From the NCBI GenBank assembly GCA_038238555.1, contig JBBRXP010000046.1, forward strand, positions 1-34,723: DNA of 34,723 bases, read 5' to 3'. The notes under the pieces are model-generated. The model worked only from the letters and a program-made list of their open reading frames with translations. It was not told the DNA's origin and did no database searches. Source of the stretch: JANNXQ01 sp038238555. GTDB lineage: Bacteria; Verrucomicrobiota; Verrucomicrobiia; Chthoniobacterales; Chthoniobacteraceae. The position numbers and the translations under genes were made by a program. Positions 1 to 8,035 of this stretch are shown piece after piece (position 1 is the first letter of the stretch; each line of letters begins with the position of its first letter).

Positions 1-137
1 AATGCGGCTCTGCGCGGTTCTGTCGCGCAATCCGCGAATGCACCACTCCTTCAAGCACACCAACTTCCTTTTCAGAAATCGCTGCGCTCCCAGAGAGGAC
101 AGCCATAAAGTCTAGGCCGCTGCCGCCCGCTTACTCT

Positions 138-527
138 ATGACGACCGAGCTTCACATGCTGGCATTGAGTATCATCCTCGGCATTGTTCACCTCGTTGCG
201 GCGTCGCATTTCATCAGCTTCCAATACGGCTACCGATGGACAGCAAGCAATCGAGAGGCGGAGATGCCGCCTTTCAGAGGCGCAGCCGGACGCGTGGATA
301 GAGCAGTCACCAATTTCCTGGAGACATTTCCACTCTTCGCGGCCGCAGTTCTCATCGCTCATGCAGCGGGTCGGCACAGCGCACTTACCTTATGGGGAGT
401 GCATCTCTATTTCTGGGGTCGGGTCGTGTATGCCATCGCGTATTCCGCTGGATTTTCATACGTTCGCTCACTGATTTGGAACGTCGCCACAGGTGGAATC
501 GTTTTGCTCCTAATCGCACTATGGTAA
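138..527 (+). CDS. MAPEG family membrane protein
   Basis: A 129-residue hydrophobic protein with about four predicted membrane segments (roughly residues 5-25, 55-75, 80-97 and 105-128). The loop carrying RAVTNFLETFPLF near residues 54-66 matches the E/N-x-x-x-F-P signature of the MAPEG family (membrane-associated proteins in eicosanoid and glutathione metabolism). Bacterial members are inner-membrane proteins of mostly unknown substrate; some have glutathione transferase or peroxidase activity. The ATG at 138 is the first start, and length fits the family (about 130 aa). The frame stays open upstream to the window edge, so a longer product cannot be excluded. Family assignment is firm; function is not known. 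Confidence 0.85.
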   Translation: MTTELHMLALSIILGIVHLVAASHFISFQYGYRWTASNREAEMPPFRGAAGRVDRAVTNFLETFPLFAAAVLIAHAAGRHSALTLWGVHLYFWGRVVYAIAYSAGFSYVRSLIWNVATGGIVLLLIALW

Positions 528-543
528 CGCCTCAACGGCCTAA

Positions 544-859
544 CCCGGAAGGTCATGTATTCGCTGGCCGCCGCGGAAGAATAAGGAGAAGAATCCGATC
601 CTCTCGATCGCACCATTCATCGACCTCGGCGTCGGCTGGGACCGGCGTGGAATTCCTCGGCAAGAGACCGCCCGGCCACATCGACGACCGCCAGGAAACG
701 CTCTTCAGCGCAGGGATCGGCCTGCTCTTCACGCCGTCGAGATACGTGAGCGCGCAGCTCTACTGGGGATACGGATTCAACCGAAACAATGTGTTCGAGC
801 ACGGCGACAACCTCCAGGATTACGGCCTGCACTTCACGCTGAGTGTGAATGCGTTTTAG
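544..859 (+). pseudogene. Remnant of TpsB/FhaC-type outer-membrane transporter (C-terminal end)
   Basis: Two frames together give the end of a ShlB/FhaC/HecB (TpsB) beta-barrel. Positions 607-642 in one frame read IAPFIDLGVGWD, the usual strand before the final hairpins. From about 650 the next frame reads GKRPPGHIDDRQETLFSAG, then GIGLLFTP, SAQLYWGYGF and LHFTLSVNAF, ending in Phe as outer-membrane barrels do. The switch near 643-655 implies an indel. The POTRA domains and most of the barrel are absent upstream, where MAPEG begins. TpsB proteins secrete large two-partner adhesins or hemolysins. The fragment lies tail to tail with the DUF928 gene. Recognition rests on motif resemblance; a BLASTX search across 540-860 would settle it. 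Confidence 0.6.
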
Positions 860-877
860 AGAGAAGCGTCGCTGTCG

Positions 878-924
878 TCGTGCGGCACCGTGTTCGTGCG
901 CGCGTTTGAGAGGAGGCCGCACGA
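878..924. terminator. Candidate hairpin between convergent genes
   Basis: TCGTGCGGC at 878-886 pairs perfectly with GCCGCACGA at 916-924 across a 29-nt loop. It lies between the convergent TpsB remnant and DUF928 gene. There is no T tract on either side, so a terminator role is only suggested by position. Confidence 0.25.
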
Positions 925-951
925 GGACGGCGGCGCTCCGCGGACGCTCCG

Positions 952-1650
952 TCAACGCTTCACTGCGGCGGGGAGGGTGGCTTGGTCGAGCAGGGAGGCG
1001 CGGGTGCGGGTGAGGCTGGCTTTTTTGCCGGCGTCTTTTTCGGCGGCGATGGCGAGGGAGATGGATTGGAGCGCGTCGTACCAGTAGCCGGCTTCGGCGT
1101 AGAGCGCGGCGCGGTCGGCGGGCTCGGCTTTCTCGAGCTTGGCGGCGAGGGCGGCGGGGGCTTCGACGCGCTGGATGATGCCGCTGGCAATCACGTCCTT
1201 CGAGCGATTGGCCGGGTCGGGGATGAGCGCGACGCTCCACTGGTAGCTGGTCCTGGGCTCGAGCGTGATCTTCTGCCGCGCGAGCGAGACGCTGTGGATG
1301 CCCTGCTCCTGCTTGGATGCGGCGCGCAGGCTCAACAGCGGCCGCGCTTTTTTGGGCTCGGTGACGGTGAGCTCAAACTCCGACGCGGCAGGTCCGGTCT
1401 GGAACCAGTAAAGCGCGGGCTGGGGCTGAGTGGTGAGTGCTACGTGTTGCGGGGCGAGGACGTAGATGGACGGGAGCTTTTCTCCGATGCCGCGCGAGCC
1501 GCCGTCGCCATCCACGCGCACGCCGGCGGCGGTCTTCGGCGGTGTGTACTTAATCAGGCCGCTCTTCTTGGGCGCGGCGGGCGCGGGCTTTTCCTCGGCC
1601 GTTGCGAGCATCCTCAGAGCGATGAAGAAAATGAGGAGGCGAGTTTTCAT
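952..1650 (-). CDS. DUF928 domain exported protein
   Basis: A 232-residue protein starting with a short signal peptide (MKTRLLIFFIALRMLATAEE). The body has the DUF928 pattern: LYWFQTGPAASEFELTVTEP, a beta-rich stretch, TSYQWSVALIPD with the conserved Y-x-W, GIIQRVEAP, and an alpha-helical end with ALYAEAGYWYDALQSI. DUF928 has no known biochemical role; its Ig-like half suggests a periplasmic binding or scaffold part. The ATG at 1650 overlaps the TGA of the upstream cyclase gene (ATGA at 1647-1650), so the two are translationally coupled. The frame is open further upstream but runs antisense-like across cyclase coding sequence. DUF928 genes are well known in cyanobacteria beside CHAT and CHASE2 genes, as here. 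It is the last gene of the operon. Confidence 0.85.
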   Translation of the reverse strand: MKTRLLIFFIALRMLATAEEKPAPAAPKKSGLIKYTPPKTAAGVRVDGDGGSRGIGEKLPSIYVLAPQHVALTTQPQPALYWFQTGPAASEFELTVTEPKKARPLLSLRAASKQEQGIHSVSLARQKITLEPRTSYQWSVALIPDPANRSKDVIASGIIQRVEAPAALAAKLEKAEPADRAALYAEAGYWYDALQSISLAIAAEKDAGKKASLTRTRASLLDQATLPAAVKR

Positions 1651-3518
1651 GCGGGAGTTTCGGAAGGAGCGGGGCCGAGAAGTCGGTGGACGATGATCTT
1701 CTCGGCCCGGCCCTTCAAGCTCATTGGCCCAAGCAGCATCGTGCGGTAGCGGCCTTGCAGGCGCTGGCAGGTCGAGTCGCCGATGAGGATGGTGCACGCG
1801 CTCGGCGGACCGGCGGCGTCCTTGCCCGCGGCTTCGAGACGCGCTGCGATATTCACGCTGTCGCCGAAGACGGTGTACTCGTGTCGCTCCGCGGTGCCGA
1901 GACTGCCGGTGACGAGCGGGCCGGTGAAGATGCCGACGCGCATCTCGGTGGTCGGGAGACCGCGGCGCTGCCAGCCTTCGTTGAGCTCGATGAGTGTGCG
2001 CTCCATGGCCAGCGCGCACTCCACGGCGTTGGTGGCGTCGCGGTCGATCCCCTCGTCATCGGTGTGCGCGATGGGCGCGCCGAAGACGCCCATGATGGCG
2101 TCGCCGATGAAGCGATTGATCATGCCTCCGCGCTCCTCGACGTGGCGGGCGATGGCGCTCATGTATTCGTTCATCCAGTCGAGCAGCGCGGTGGGTTCCA
2201 TTTTTTCCGCGATGGTGGTGAAGCCTTTGAGGTCGGTGAAGAGCACAGTGGCGGTGGCGCGCTGCGGGCGCAGGCGGCGGCCTTCCATCAATTCCTCGCG
2301 CCGAGTCCACAGTGTCTCGGCGACTGTGCGGGAGACGTGTCGCGAGAAAAGCGCGCGCATGACGGCGCGCTCTTCACTTTCGAGGAAGGCGACATACGAG
2401 ACGGCAAACGCGGCGCTGAAGACGGTCGCGAGGGCCGGAGTGGCGAGCGGCGCCCACCAGCCGCGATGCAGCGCGAACCACGCGGCCAGCGCGAGCGCGG
2501 CGAGCACGAAACCCAGTGCCAGAGCCAATCGCCAGGGTGAACGAAATACAAAACCGAGCGCGGTCCCGAGCACGGTCCACAGCGCGATCCACGCGATCTG
2601 CGCAGGCTCGCTCCACCAATTCATCGGGCGCTGTCCGTCGAGTGTGGCGCGCAGCAGTTGATTGACGATCTGCGCGTGCAACAAAATGCCACGCGACGAA
2701 TCGTCGAGCGCGGTCGGGAGGGAATCCTTCACGCTGCCGGCCACGGTGCCGACGAGCGCGATGCGGCCGCGCAAATCCTCGGCGGTCACTTCGCCGGTGA
2801 GCACGCCATCCACGGTGGCGAGGAGAAAGCTGCGCGGTCCGCGGAAATCGAGCAGGAACTCTTCCCCGCCGATCTGCGCGCCGCGATACCACGCCGCATC
2901 CGGCGTGAGCGGGCGAAACGACGAGGCCACTTCTTTGCCCTGTGCGCGCAGCCACGCGGAGGACAGCGCGACAGCGAGCGAGGGCCAGCTCTCGCCGTCG
3001 TGCCGGACGCGGAGATAAGCGCGGCGCACTGTGCCGTCGATCGCGGCGTCTCGTGGAAAATTGCCCGCGGCGACTCGCTCGGGCAGATGCTCGAGCGCGG
3101 GCGGCGGACCGAGATCGGGCACGCGGCGGATGGCGACGATCGTGTCGTGCTTCAAGAGCACCGCGTCGAGCGCGGGCCGGCCCGCGCCGGAACGCGGCTC
3201 GGGCAGGTCGCGGTAGAGATCGACTCCGATAACGACAGGTCCCGCGGCGGCGATCTTTTCCAGGAGCTGCGCGAGCAATTCGTCGTTGAGCGGATGGCCG
3301 TACTTCACGAGATCGTCCTCATTCATTCCGACGACCACGATGCGCTCGTCGGGCTCTTTGGCGTGCGCGCTCCAGCGCAGGAAGCGGTCGAAGAGCAACA
3401 CCTCGGGCCGCTGCATCCAGCCGAGGGCGCGCAGCGCGAGCACTGCACTGAGCGTTGCCGCCAGCACGAGGATCGCGGCGATGAAAGGCGAGCGCAGCGC
3501 GCGGTGCAGCGGCTTCAC
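1647..3518 (-). CDS. CHASE2-domain adenylate/guanylate cyclase
   Basis: A 623-residue membrane sensor. Order: N-terminal membrane segment (about 10-32), extracytoplasmic CHASE2 domain (about 40-300, with ERIVVVGMNEDDL and GRIALVGTVAGSVKDSLPTA), three membrane segments (about 308-378), then a class III cyclase domain (about 418-600). Metal-binding Asp429 is in ATVLFTDLKGF and Asp473 in GDAIMGVFG. YTVFGDSVNIAARLE (548-562) holds transition-state Asn556 and Arg560, with Thr549 as in class IIIb adenylate cyclases. The purine-selecting Lys expected two residues before GD is Arg469 (INRFIGD). I chose GTG at 3518 because it overlaps the TGA of the CHAT gene (GTGA) and sits just before the first membrane helix. 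Predicted to turn an envelope signal into cAMP; substrate not proven. Confidence 0.9.
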   Translation of the reverse strand: MKPLHRALRSPFIAAILVLAATLSAVLALRALGWMQRPEVLLFDRFLRWSAHAKEPDERIVVVGMNEDDLVKYGHPLNDELLAQLLEKIAAAGPVVIGVDLYRDLPEPRSGAGRPALDAVLLKHDTIVAIRRVPDLGPPPALEHLPERVAAGNFPRDAAIDGTVRRAYLRVRHDGESWPSLAVALSSAWLRAQGKEVASSFRPLTPDAAWYRGAQIGGEEFLLDFRGPRSFLLATVDGVLTGEVTAEDLRGRIALVGTVAGSVKDSLPTALDDSSRGILLHAQIVNQLLRATLDGQRPMNWWSEPAQIAWIALWTVLGTALGFVFRSPWRLALALGFVLAALALAAWFALHRGWWAPLATPALATVFSAAFAVSYVAFLESEERAVMRALFSRHVSRTVAETLWTRREELMEGRRLRPQRATATVLFTDLKGFTTIAEKMEPTALLDWMNEYMSAIARHVEERGGMINRFIGDAIMGVFGAPIAHTDDEGIDRDATNAVECALAMERTLIELNEGWQRRGLPTTEMRVGIFTGPLVTGSLGTAERHEYTVFGDSVNIAARLEAAGKDAAGPPSACTILIGDSTCQRLQGRYRTMLLGPMSLKGRAEKIIVHRLLGPAPSETPA

Positions 3519-5842
3519 AACCAATTTCCGATGATGAGATATGGCGCCCACAGGCAGGGGTGGCTGGTGCGCGGGTCGGCCAACAGCCTGCGTTGCGCGC
3601 CGCGCAGGGCCTGCGCTTTGGTGAGCTCCGGGTGCGTGTGGAGCGCGATGTAAAAGTCGCCGATGAGATGCGTGGAAGCCTCGTCGTTGACAAACCACAG
3701 CGTGGCAAAGGCGGCGCGCGCGCCCGCTTTCACGGCCACTCCCGCGAGGCCCAGCGCGGCGCGGTCGTCGCCCGCCGCCGTCTGGCAGGCGCTGAGCGAG
3801 AGCAGCTCGACGGGCTGCTCGCGCAGTTGGCTCGGGCGGATGATTTGCTCGAGACGGTCGAGCGAGAGCCGGCCGTCGTAGGTGAGCACAAAGGTCTTCT
3901 TCACGTCGCCGCTGAACTCGCCGTGCGAGGCGAAGTGCACCACGGAGAAGGGTCGCGCGCCGAATTCCCTGGCAACGTTGGCGATGAGGAACTGCCCGTT
4001 GAGCAGCGTGCGCCCGCCGTAGAGCGCGCCGAGGTCGCCGATTTCTTTTTCCACGAAAGGCAGTGCCGCAAAATTTTCGCCGTCGCGCTGCACCGCCTCG
4101 GAAAGTCCGCTCGCGATCATCGAGACCTTCACGCGCTTGATGGGCTGCGGCTCCATGAGTGTGAGGCCGGGCGTCACGGCGACGGCGTATTTTTCGACGA
4201 GAAATTTCTCGCCGTCATGGAGCGCGGCCATCGGCACGGTGCGCAGCGCGCCATCGGGCACGAAGACCAGCGTGTCGATGCGCCCGCGGGCGAGCAGTGG
4301 TTCGACGGGGCGGATGAGCCAGTCGTAGAGCTGCCAGGCTTCGGCGAGATATTCGTTGGTCGTGCGCGTCTCGAGGTGCGTGCGAAAGGCGCGAACGGCG
4401 TCGGTGAGGACGGCGGCGTTGGCGGGCGATTTCACGCGCTCGAGTCCCGTGGCCGTGCTGACGATGATCTCCGTGCGATCCGGCAACGGCACGAGATAGA
4501 GCACCGCCGCGCCCTGCGCGATGTCCTTCACCGTGGCCTCGACCGTCCGTTTTTTCGATTGCAGGAGATTGACGCAATCGTCCTGGAAGTAGTCTTCAAG
4601 TTCTACGGACTTGAGCCGCTCGCAGGTGTCCTGTGCCTCGCGGATGCAGGCTACAAGCGCCTCGCCGTCGGGCAGGCCGTCCGCGCGCTGGAGCAGGAGA
4701 TCGGCCAGTTCGAGGAAGATGCCGCCCACTTTTTCGCGGAAGGAAGTGTGCGCATTCGCGTTGCCGAAGCGCACCGAGAGATCGGTGCGGATGCGATCGA
4801 CGCTGCGGATCGCGCGCCGGTAATCCGCGATCGCTTCATCGCGCCGGCCCTGCGCGCGGTCGATGCGCGCGGTCTGCCATTCCCAGCGGTAGAGGGCATC
4901 GGGCGATTGCGTCTTCTGCGCGAGGAAGGCGGCGCGGCGCGTGAGCCGCAGCGCGTCGTCCCACTTTTTCTCCTGCTCGTAAAGATGGCCGCAGTAGCCG
5001 AGCGCATGAGACAGCGCGCGGTCGTCGCCGAGCGCGGTCGCGGTGGCCGCGGCTTTTTCGTACACGCGCAGGGCCTCGGCGCGATGAGCGTTGTCGTGCT
5101 CCGGCGCGCGCTCGAAGAGCAGCTCCCAGGTCTTGCCGGCGCGCAGCAGCGAAAAAGTTTTGTCGTGCGAGTCGGGCAGCGCGAGCGCGGCGGCGATCCC
5201 GGCGCGGTTCAACTCCGCGGCGAGCACGCACTGCTCGCTGAGCGCCGCGGTGCGCGCGGAGTTCACGGTCGCCTTCGCGGTGAGCAGCGCGTTGCCCGCG
5301 GACTTCGCGAGCGCCGCGGACTCGCGATACGAGTTCAACGCCATCGCAAACTTTTCCTGCGTGCTCTGCAAGTTGCCGAGATCGTTGAGCACCGCCGCCA
5401 GAGTCTCGCGATCGCTGACCTCGCGCGCGATCTTGAGCGCCTCCTGCAAAGTCGGCTCCGCCGCCGCGGATGCGTGGGAAAACATTTGGAGCCCGCCCAA
5501 CCGCGCCAGCGATGCCGCCAGCCGCGCACGCTCGTTTGCCTTGCGCGCCCTCCCGACGGCTTCGGCAGCCGCTTCCACTGCGAGCCGTTGTTCGCCGAGC
5601 GCGGCATACGCCGTGGCGAGACTGCACAAGCTGTCGATGAGCGTCGGCCCCGCATCGTGCCGCCGATAAAGTGCCACCGCTTCCCGAAAGCCGGCGACCG
5701 CATCCTCCAACGCACCGCGCCGCTGCGCGGCCTTCGCTGCCGCCCACTGCTCGAGCGCTTGATCCTGCCACCGACTCGCAGCCTGCGCTGGAAGCATCGC
5801 AAGGAGCGCCAGGAAATGAATCGCCGGATATTGGAATCGCAT
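3515..5842 (-). CDS. Secreted TPR-CHAT domain protein
   Basis: A 775-residue protein with a cleavable signal peptide (MRFQYPAIHFLALLAMLPAQAAS). Residues about 25-400 form tetratricopeptide repeats of Ala-rich helical pairs (for example AKAAQRRGALEDAVAGFREA). Residues about 470-775 form a CHAT domain, a caspase/separase-clan peptidase fold. The catalytic dyad is His640 in VVHFASHGEF and Cys686 in LSLSACQTAAGD, both intact. The ATG at 5842 is supported by GGAGG seven bases upstream; a longer frame to 5890 lacks this. First gene of the operon with the CHASE2 cyclase (GTGA overlap) and DUF928. In CHAT families the TPRs usually recognise a partner that triggers proteolysis. Here the signal peptide places it in the periplasm or outside. 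The substrate is unknown. Confidence 0.9.
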   Translation of the reverse strand: MRFQYPAIHFLALLAMLPAQAASRWQDQALEQWAAAKAAQRRGALEDAVAGFREAVALYRRHDAGPTLIDSLCSLATAYAALGEQRLAVEAAAEAVGRARKANERARLAASLARLGGLQMFSHASAAAEPTLQEALKIAREVSDRETLAAVLNDLGNLQSTQEKFAMALNSYRESAALAKSAGNALLTAKATVNSARTAALSEQCVLAAELNRAGIAAALALPDSHDKTFSLLRAGKTWELLFERAPEHDNAHRAEALRVYEKAAATATALGDDRALSHALGYCGHLYEQEKKWDDALRLTRRAAFLAQKTQSPDALYRWEWQTARIDRAQGRRDEAIADYRRAIRSVDRIRTDLSVRFGNANAHTSFREKVGGIFLELADLLLQRADGLPDGEALVACIREAQDTCERLKSVELEDYFQDDCVNLLQSKKRTVEATVKDIAQGAAVLYLVPLPDRTEIIVSTATGLERVKSPANAAVLTDAVRAFRTHLETRTTNEYLAEAWQLYDWLIRPVEPLLARGRIDTLVFVPDGALRTVPMAALHDGEKFLVEKYAVAVTPGLTLMEPQPIKRVKVSMIASGLSEAVQRDGENFAALPFVEKEIGDLGALYGGRTLLNGQFLIANVAREFGARPFSVVHFASHGEFSGDVKKTFVLTYDGRLSLDRLEQIIRPSQLREQPVELLSLSACQTAAGDDRAALGLAGVAVKAGARAAFATLWFVNDEASTHLIGDFYIALHTHPELTKAQALRGAQRRLLADPRTSHPCLWAPYLIIGNWL

Positions 5843-5929
5843 CGCAAAGCCTCCGCGTAAGAACTTCACAGCGCGCGCCGCGGCCGACAATCAGATTCCG
5901 CAGCGTCATCCACAGAAGCGCCTAAAGAC
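5843..5929. promoter_or_regulatory. Divergent intergenic region between CHAT operon and amylase gene
   Basis: This 87-bp gap separates the minus-strand CHAT operon from the plus-strand amylase gene and must hold both promoters or one of them. A strong Shine-Dalgarno GGAGG for the CHAT gene lies just inside it on the minus strand. No clear -35/-10 pair could be picked by eye. Confidence 0.35.
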
Positions 5930-7636
5930 TTGAACTCCGAATCTCGAATCCGCATTTACCAACTCCTGCCGCGGCTCTTTGGCAACACGAACGAAACGCG
6001 CAAACCGAACGGCACGCTCGCGGAGAATGGGGTGGGAAAATTTGCGGACCTCCATGCGGCGCTCGCTTCGCTGCGCGAGATGAGTTTTACCCATGTGTGG
6101 TTCACGGGCGTGTTGCGGCAGGCGACGGGCACGGATTACTCGGCGATCGGTTTTCCGGCAGACGATCCCGCTCTGCTCAAAGGAATCGCCGGTTCGCCTT
6201 TTGCCATCAAGGATTGCTTCGACGTGTGCCCGGATTATGCGCTCGATCCGCGCGCGCGGCTCGGGGAATTCTCGGCGCTCCTCGAGCGCGTGCATGCGGC
6301 TGGGATGAGGGCGATCATCGACTTTGTGCCGAATCATGTGGCGCGCAGTTACCGCTCGACGGTGCGGCCCGATCTCGACTTCGGCGTGCGGGACGACCGC
6401 GCGAAATTTTTCGATCCGCGCAACAATTTCTTCTGGCTCCAGCAGCACCGCGCGACGGGGAATAACGTGGTGTCGTGGCCGCCGGGTCTGCACGACTGGT
6501 ATGAGACGGCGAAGCTCAACTACGGCTACGACTTCACCACCGGTGCGCGCGAGTATGCGCCGATCCCGGACACGTGGTGGAAGATGGACGCGGTGCTCGC
6601 GCATTGGCAGCAGCTCGGGGTCGATGGCTTTCGCTGCGACATGGCGCACATGGTGCCGCCGGAATTCTGGGCGTGGGCCATCGCGCGGGCGCGCGAGCGG
6701 AGCGGCGTATTTTTTCTCGGTGAAGCTTATGACGACGATCCGATGAAAGTGGGCAGCGGCTCGGCGATGCGCGCTCTGGCGGATGCCGGCTTCGATGCGC
6801 TCTACGACGCGCCGAGCCATAAGATTTTGAAAGGCATCTACGACGGCCCGAAGTGGGCCAACGATCTCGATGCCGCCGAGAACCCGCTGCTCTTCGAGCG
6901 CGCGCTGCGTTACGCGGAGACTCACGATGAGGTGCGGCTCGCGGGCGCGGGCCAGTGGGGCGGCGTGGGGATGAATGTCGGGCGCGCGGCAGCGGGCATT
7001 CTTTTCGGTCTCTCGCGCGGACCGGTGCTGCTCTACAGCGGGCAGGAAGTGGGCGAGCCCGCGGCGGGCGCGGAAGGCTGGGGAGGCGACGACGCGCGGA
7101 CCACGATCTTCGATTACTGGTCGATGCCGGAGCTGGCGAAGTGGGTGAATGCTTACGCCTTCGACGGCGGCAGGCTCTCGCCCGAGCAGCGCGATCTGCG
7201 CGCATTCTACGCGCGTCTGCTGCGGCTCATCGGCGAGCCGGCCTTCCGCGACGGCGGCTTCTTTGGATTGAATACGGCCAACAACGCGAACCCTGCGTTT
7301 GGGCGGCTGCCTGGCGAACCCGCGAGCGGCCACTGGCTTTACTCCTTCCTTCGCCGCGACGAGGCGAGTGGCCAGAGTGTCCTGGTCGTGGTGAATCTTC
7401 ACCGCGGCGAGACCTTCCTCGATGTGCGCGTGCATTTGCCTGCGCAAGCCATGGCGCGGCTCGGCATCCGGCCAGGGCAGACGCGCAGGCTCGTCGAACG
7501 TCTCGGCGCCGCGCCCGCGGCGTCGGGCGGCGAGTTGCTTGCGGCGGAGAGCTGTGTCAGCGTCGCCGCCATTCCACCGCTCACGCCGCTTTACTTCGAG
7601 ATCTTCCACCGCTCCGGAGCCGACTCTTCCTCATGA
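5930..7636 (+). CDS. GH13 alpha-amylase family protein
   Basis: A 568-residue cytoplasmic-looking protein with no signal peptide. It has the (beta/alpha)8 fold motifs of GH13: DFVPNH (131-136, region I), GFRCDMAH with nucleophile Asp237 (region II), FFLGEAYD with acid/base Glu265 (region III) and AETHDEVR with Asp333 (region IV). The C-terminal beta domain spans about 470-560. The catalytic triad is complete, so it should act on alpha-glucans or maltooligosaccharides; exact specificity is not visible. The start is taken as TTG at 5930, giving NSESRIRIYQLLPRLFGNTN; no ATG lies near the conserved N-terminus, and no convincing Shine-Dalgarno was seen. Its TGA overlaps the ATG of a small lipoprotein gene. 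Confidence 0.9.
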   Translation: MNSESRIRIYQLLPRLFGNTNETRKPNGTLAENGVGKFADLHAALASLREMSFTHVWFTGVLRQATGTDYSAIGFPADDPALLKGIAGSPFAIKDCFDVCPDYALDPRARLGEFSALLERVHAAGMRAIIDFVPNHVARSYRSTVRPDLDFGVRDDRAKFFDPRNNFFWLQQHRATGNNVVSWPPGLHDWYETAKLNYGYDFTTGAREYAPIPDTWWKMDAVLAHWQQLGVDGFRCDMAHMVPPEFWAWAIARARERSGVFFLGEAYDDDPMKVGSGSAMRALADAGFDALYDAPSHKILKGIYDGPKWANDLDAAENPLLFERALRYAETHDEVRLAGAGQWGGVGMNVGRAAAGILFGLSRGPVLLYSGQEVGEPAAGAEGWGGDDARTTIFDYWSMPELAKWVNAYAFDGGRLSPEQRDLRAFYARLLRLIGEPAFRDGGFFGLNTANNANPAFGRLPGEPASGHWLYSFLRRDEASGQSVLVVVNLHRGETFLDVRVHLPAQAMARLGIRPGQTRRLVERLGAAPAASGGELLAAESCVSVAAIPPLTPLYFEIFHRSGADSSS

Positions 7637-7833
7637 AATTTTTCCTTCTTCCCGCCCTGCTCGCTCTCGTCCTTTGCGCCTGCGAACAAAAGCCGACCGA
7701 AGAGGAAATCGTCTCGAAGAAACTGGCCGAGGAAGAGAAAGCCAAACCCACTCCGGCCCCGACGCCGAAACCTGGCGAGTGGATGTGGAAGAACAAGACC
7801 AACCCGCTGGATGAAAAGGGGAGGCGGAGGTGA
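7633..7833 (+). CDS. Small putative lipoprotein
   Basis: A 66-residue product beginning MKFFLLPALLALVLCACEQK, a lipoprotein signal with likely lipidated Cys17 (lipobox LCAC). The mature part is about 50 residues, charged, with EEEIVSKKLAEEEKAKPT followed by a Pro/Thr stretch and WMWKNKTNPLD. The start codon overlaps the amylase stop (ATGA, 7633-7636), so it is probably translationally coupled. No known domain is seen. The coupling suggests co-expression with the amylase, but the amylase itself lacks an export signal, so a physical link is unlikely. Confidence 0.75.
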   Translation: MKFFLLPALLALVLCACEQKPTEEEIVSKKLAEEEKAKPTPAPTPKPGEWMWKNKTNPLDEKGRRR

Positions 7834-7953
7834 CGGATTAACCTGCATATTCACTCCCCGAGCAAAGGGGTGAAAAATCCGAAAGAATGGAAATCAGGAA
7901 AATGATTTGCGGGCCGCCAGCGTTCTCGGATTTCAAGAAATTGGCTGCGTTTG

Positions 7954-7980
7954 TTTCGGATTTCGGATTTCTGATTTCGA
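7954..7980. repeat. Heptamer tandem repeat, family TTTCKGA
   Basis: TTTCGGA, TTTCGGA and TTTCTGA follow head to tail at 7954-7974, then a truncated TTTCGA. The unit is the same as in the array inside the molybdopterin oxidoreductase gene at 19611-19645. The rest of the 202-bp gap (7834-8035) between the convergent lipoprotein and RraA genes holds no gene I can support. Confidence 0.75.
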
Positions 7981-8035
7981 CTTTCCGTCACACATCCATC
8001 CTTCGCGCCCTCTGCGTTCTTCGTGGAGGCTCGGG

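Noticed and set aside
392..543. N-terminal part of the frame that ends in the TpsB remnant
   Set aside because: It overlaps the end of the MAPEG gene in another frame and has no resemblance to a TpsB protein; only the part after about 544 is counted.
3560..5860. A 766-codon open frame on the plus strand opposite the CHAT gene
   Set aside because: It is Arg/Glu/Gly-rich, has no domain, and mirrors a clear protein on the other strand. High G+C genes often leave such antisense frames open. The same applies to long antisense frames at 982-1749, 1686-2540, 5906-7609, 7907-9715, 10032-11729, 20859-22346 and 31503-33629.
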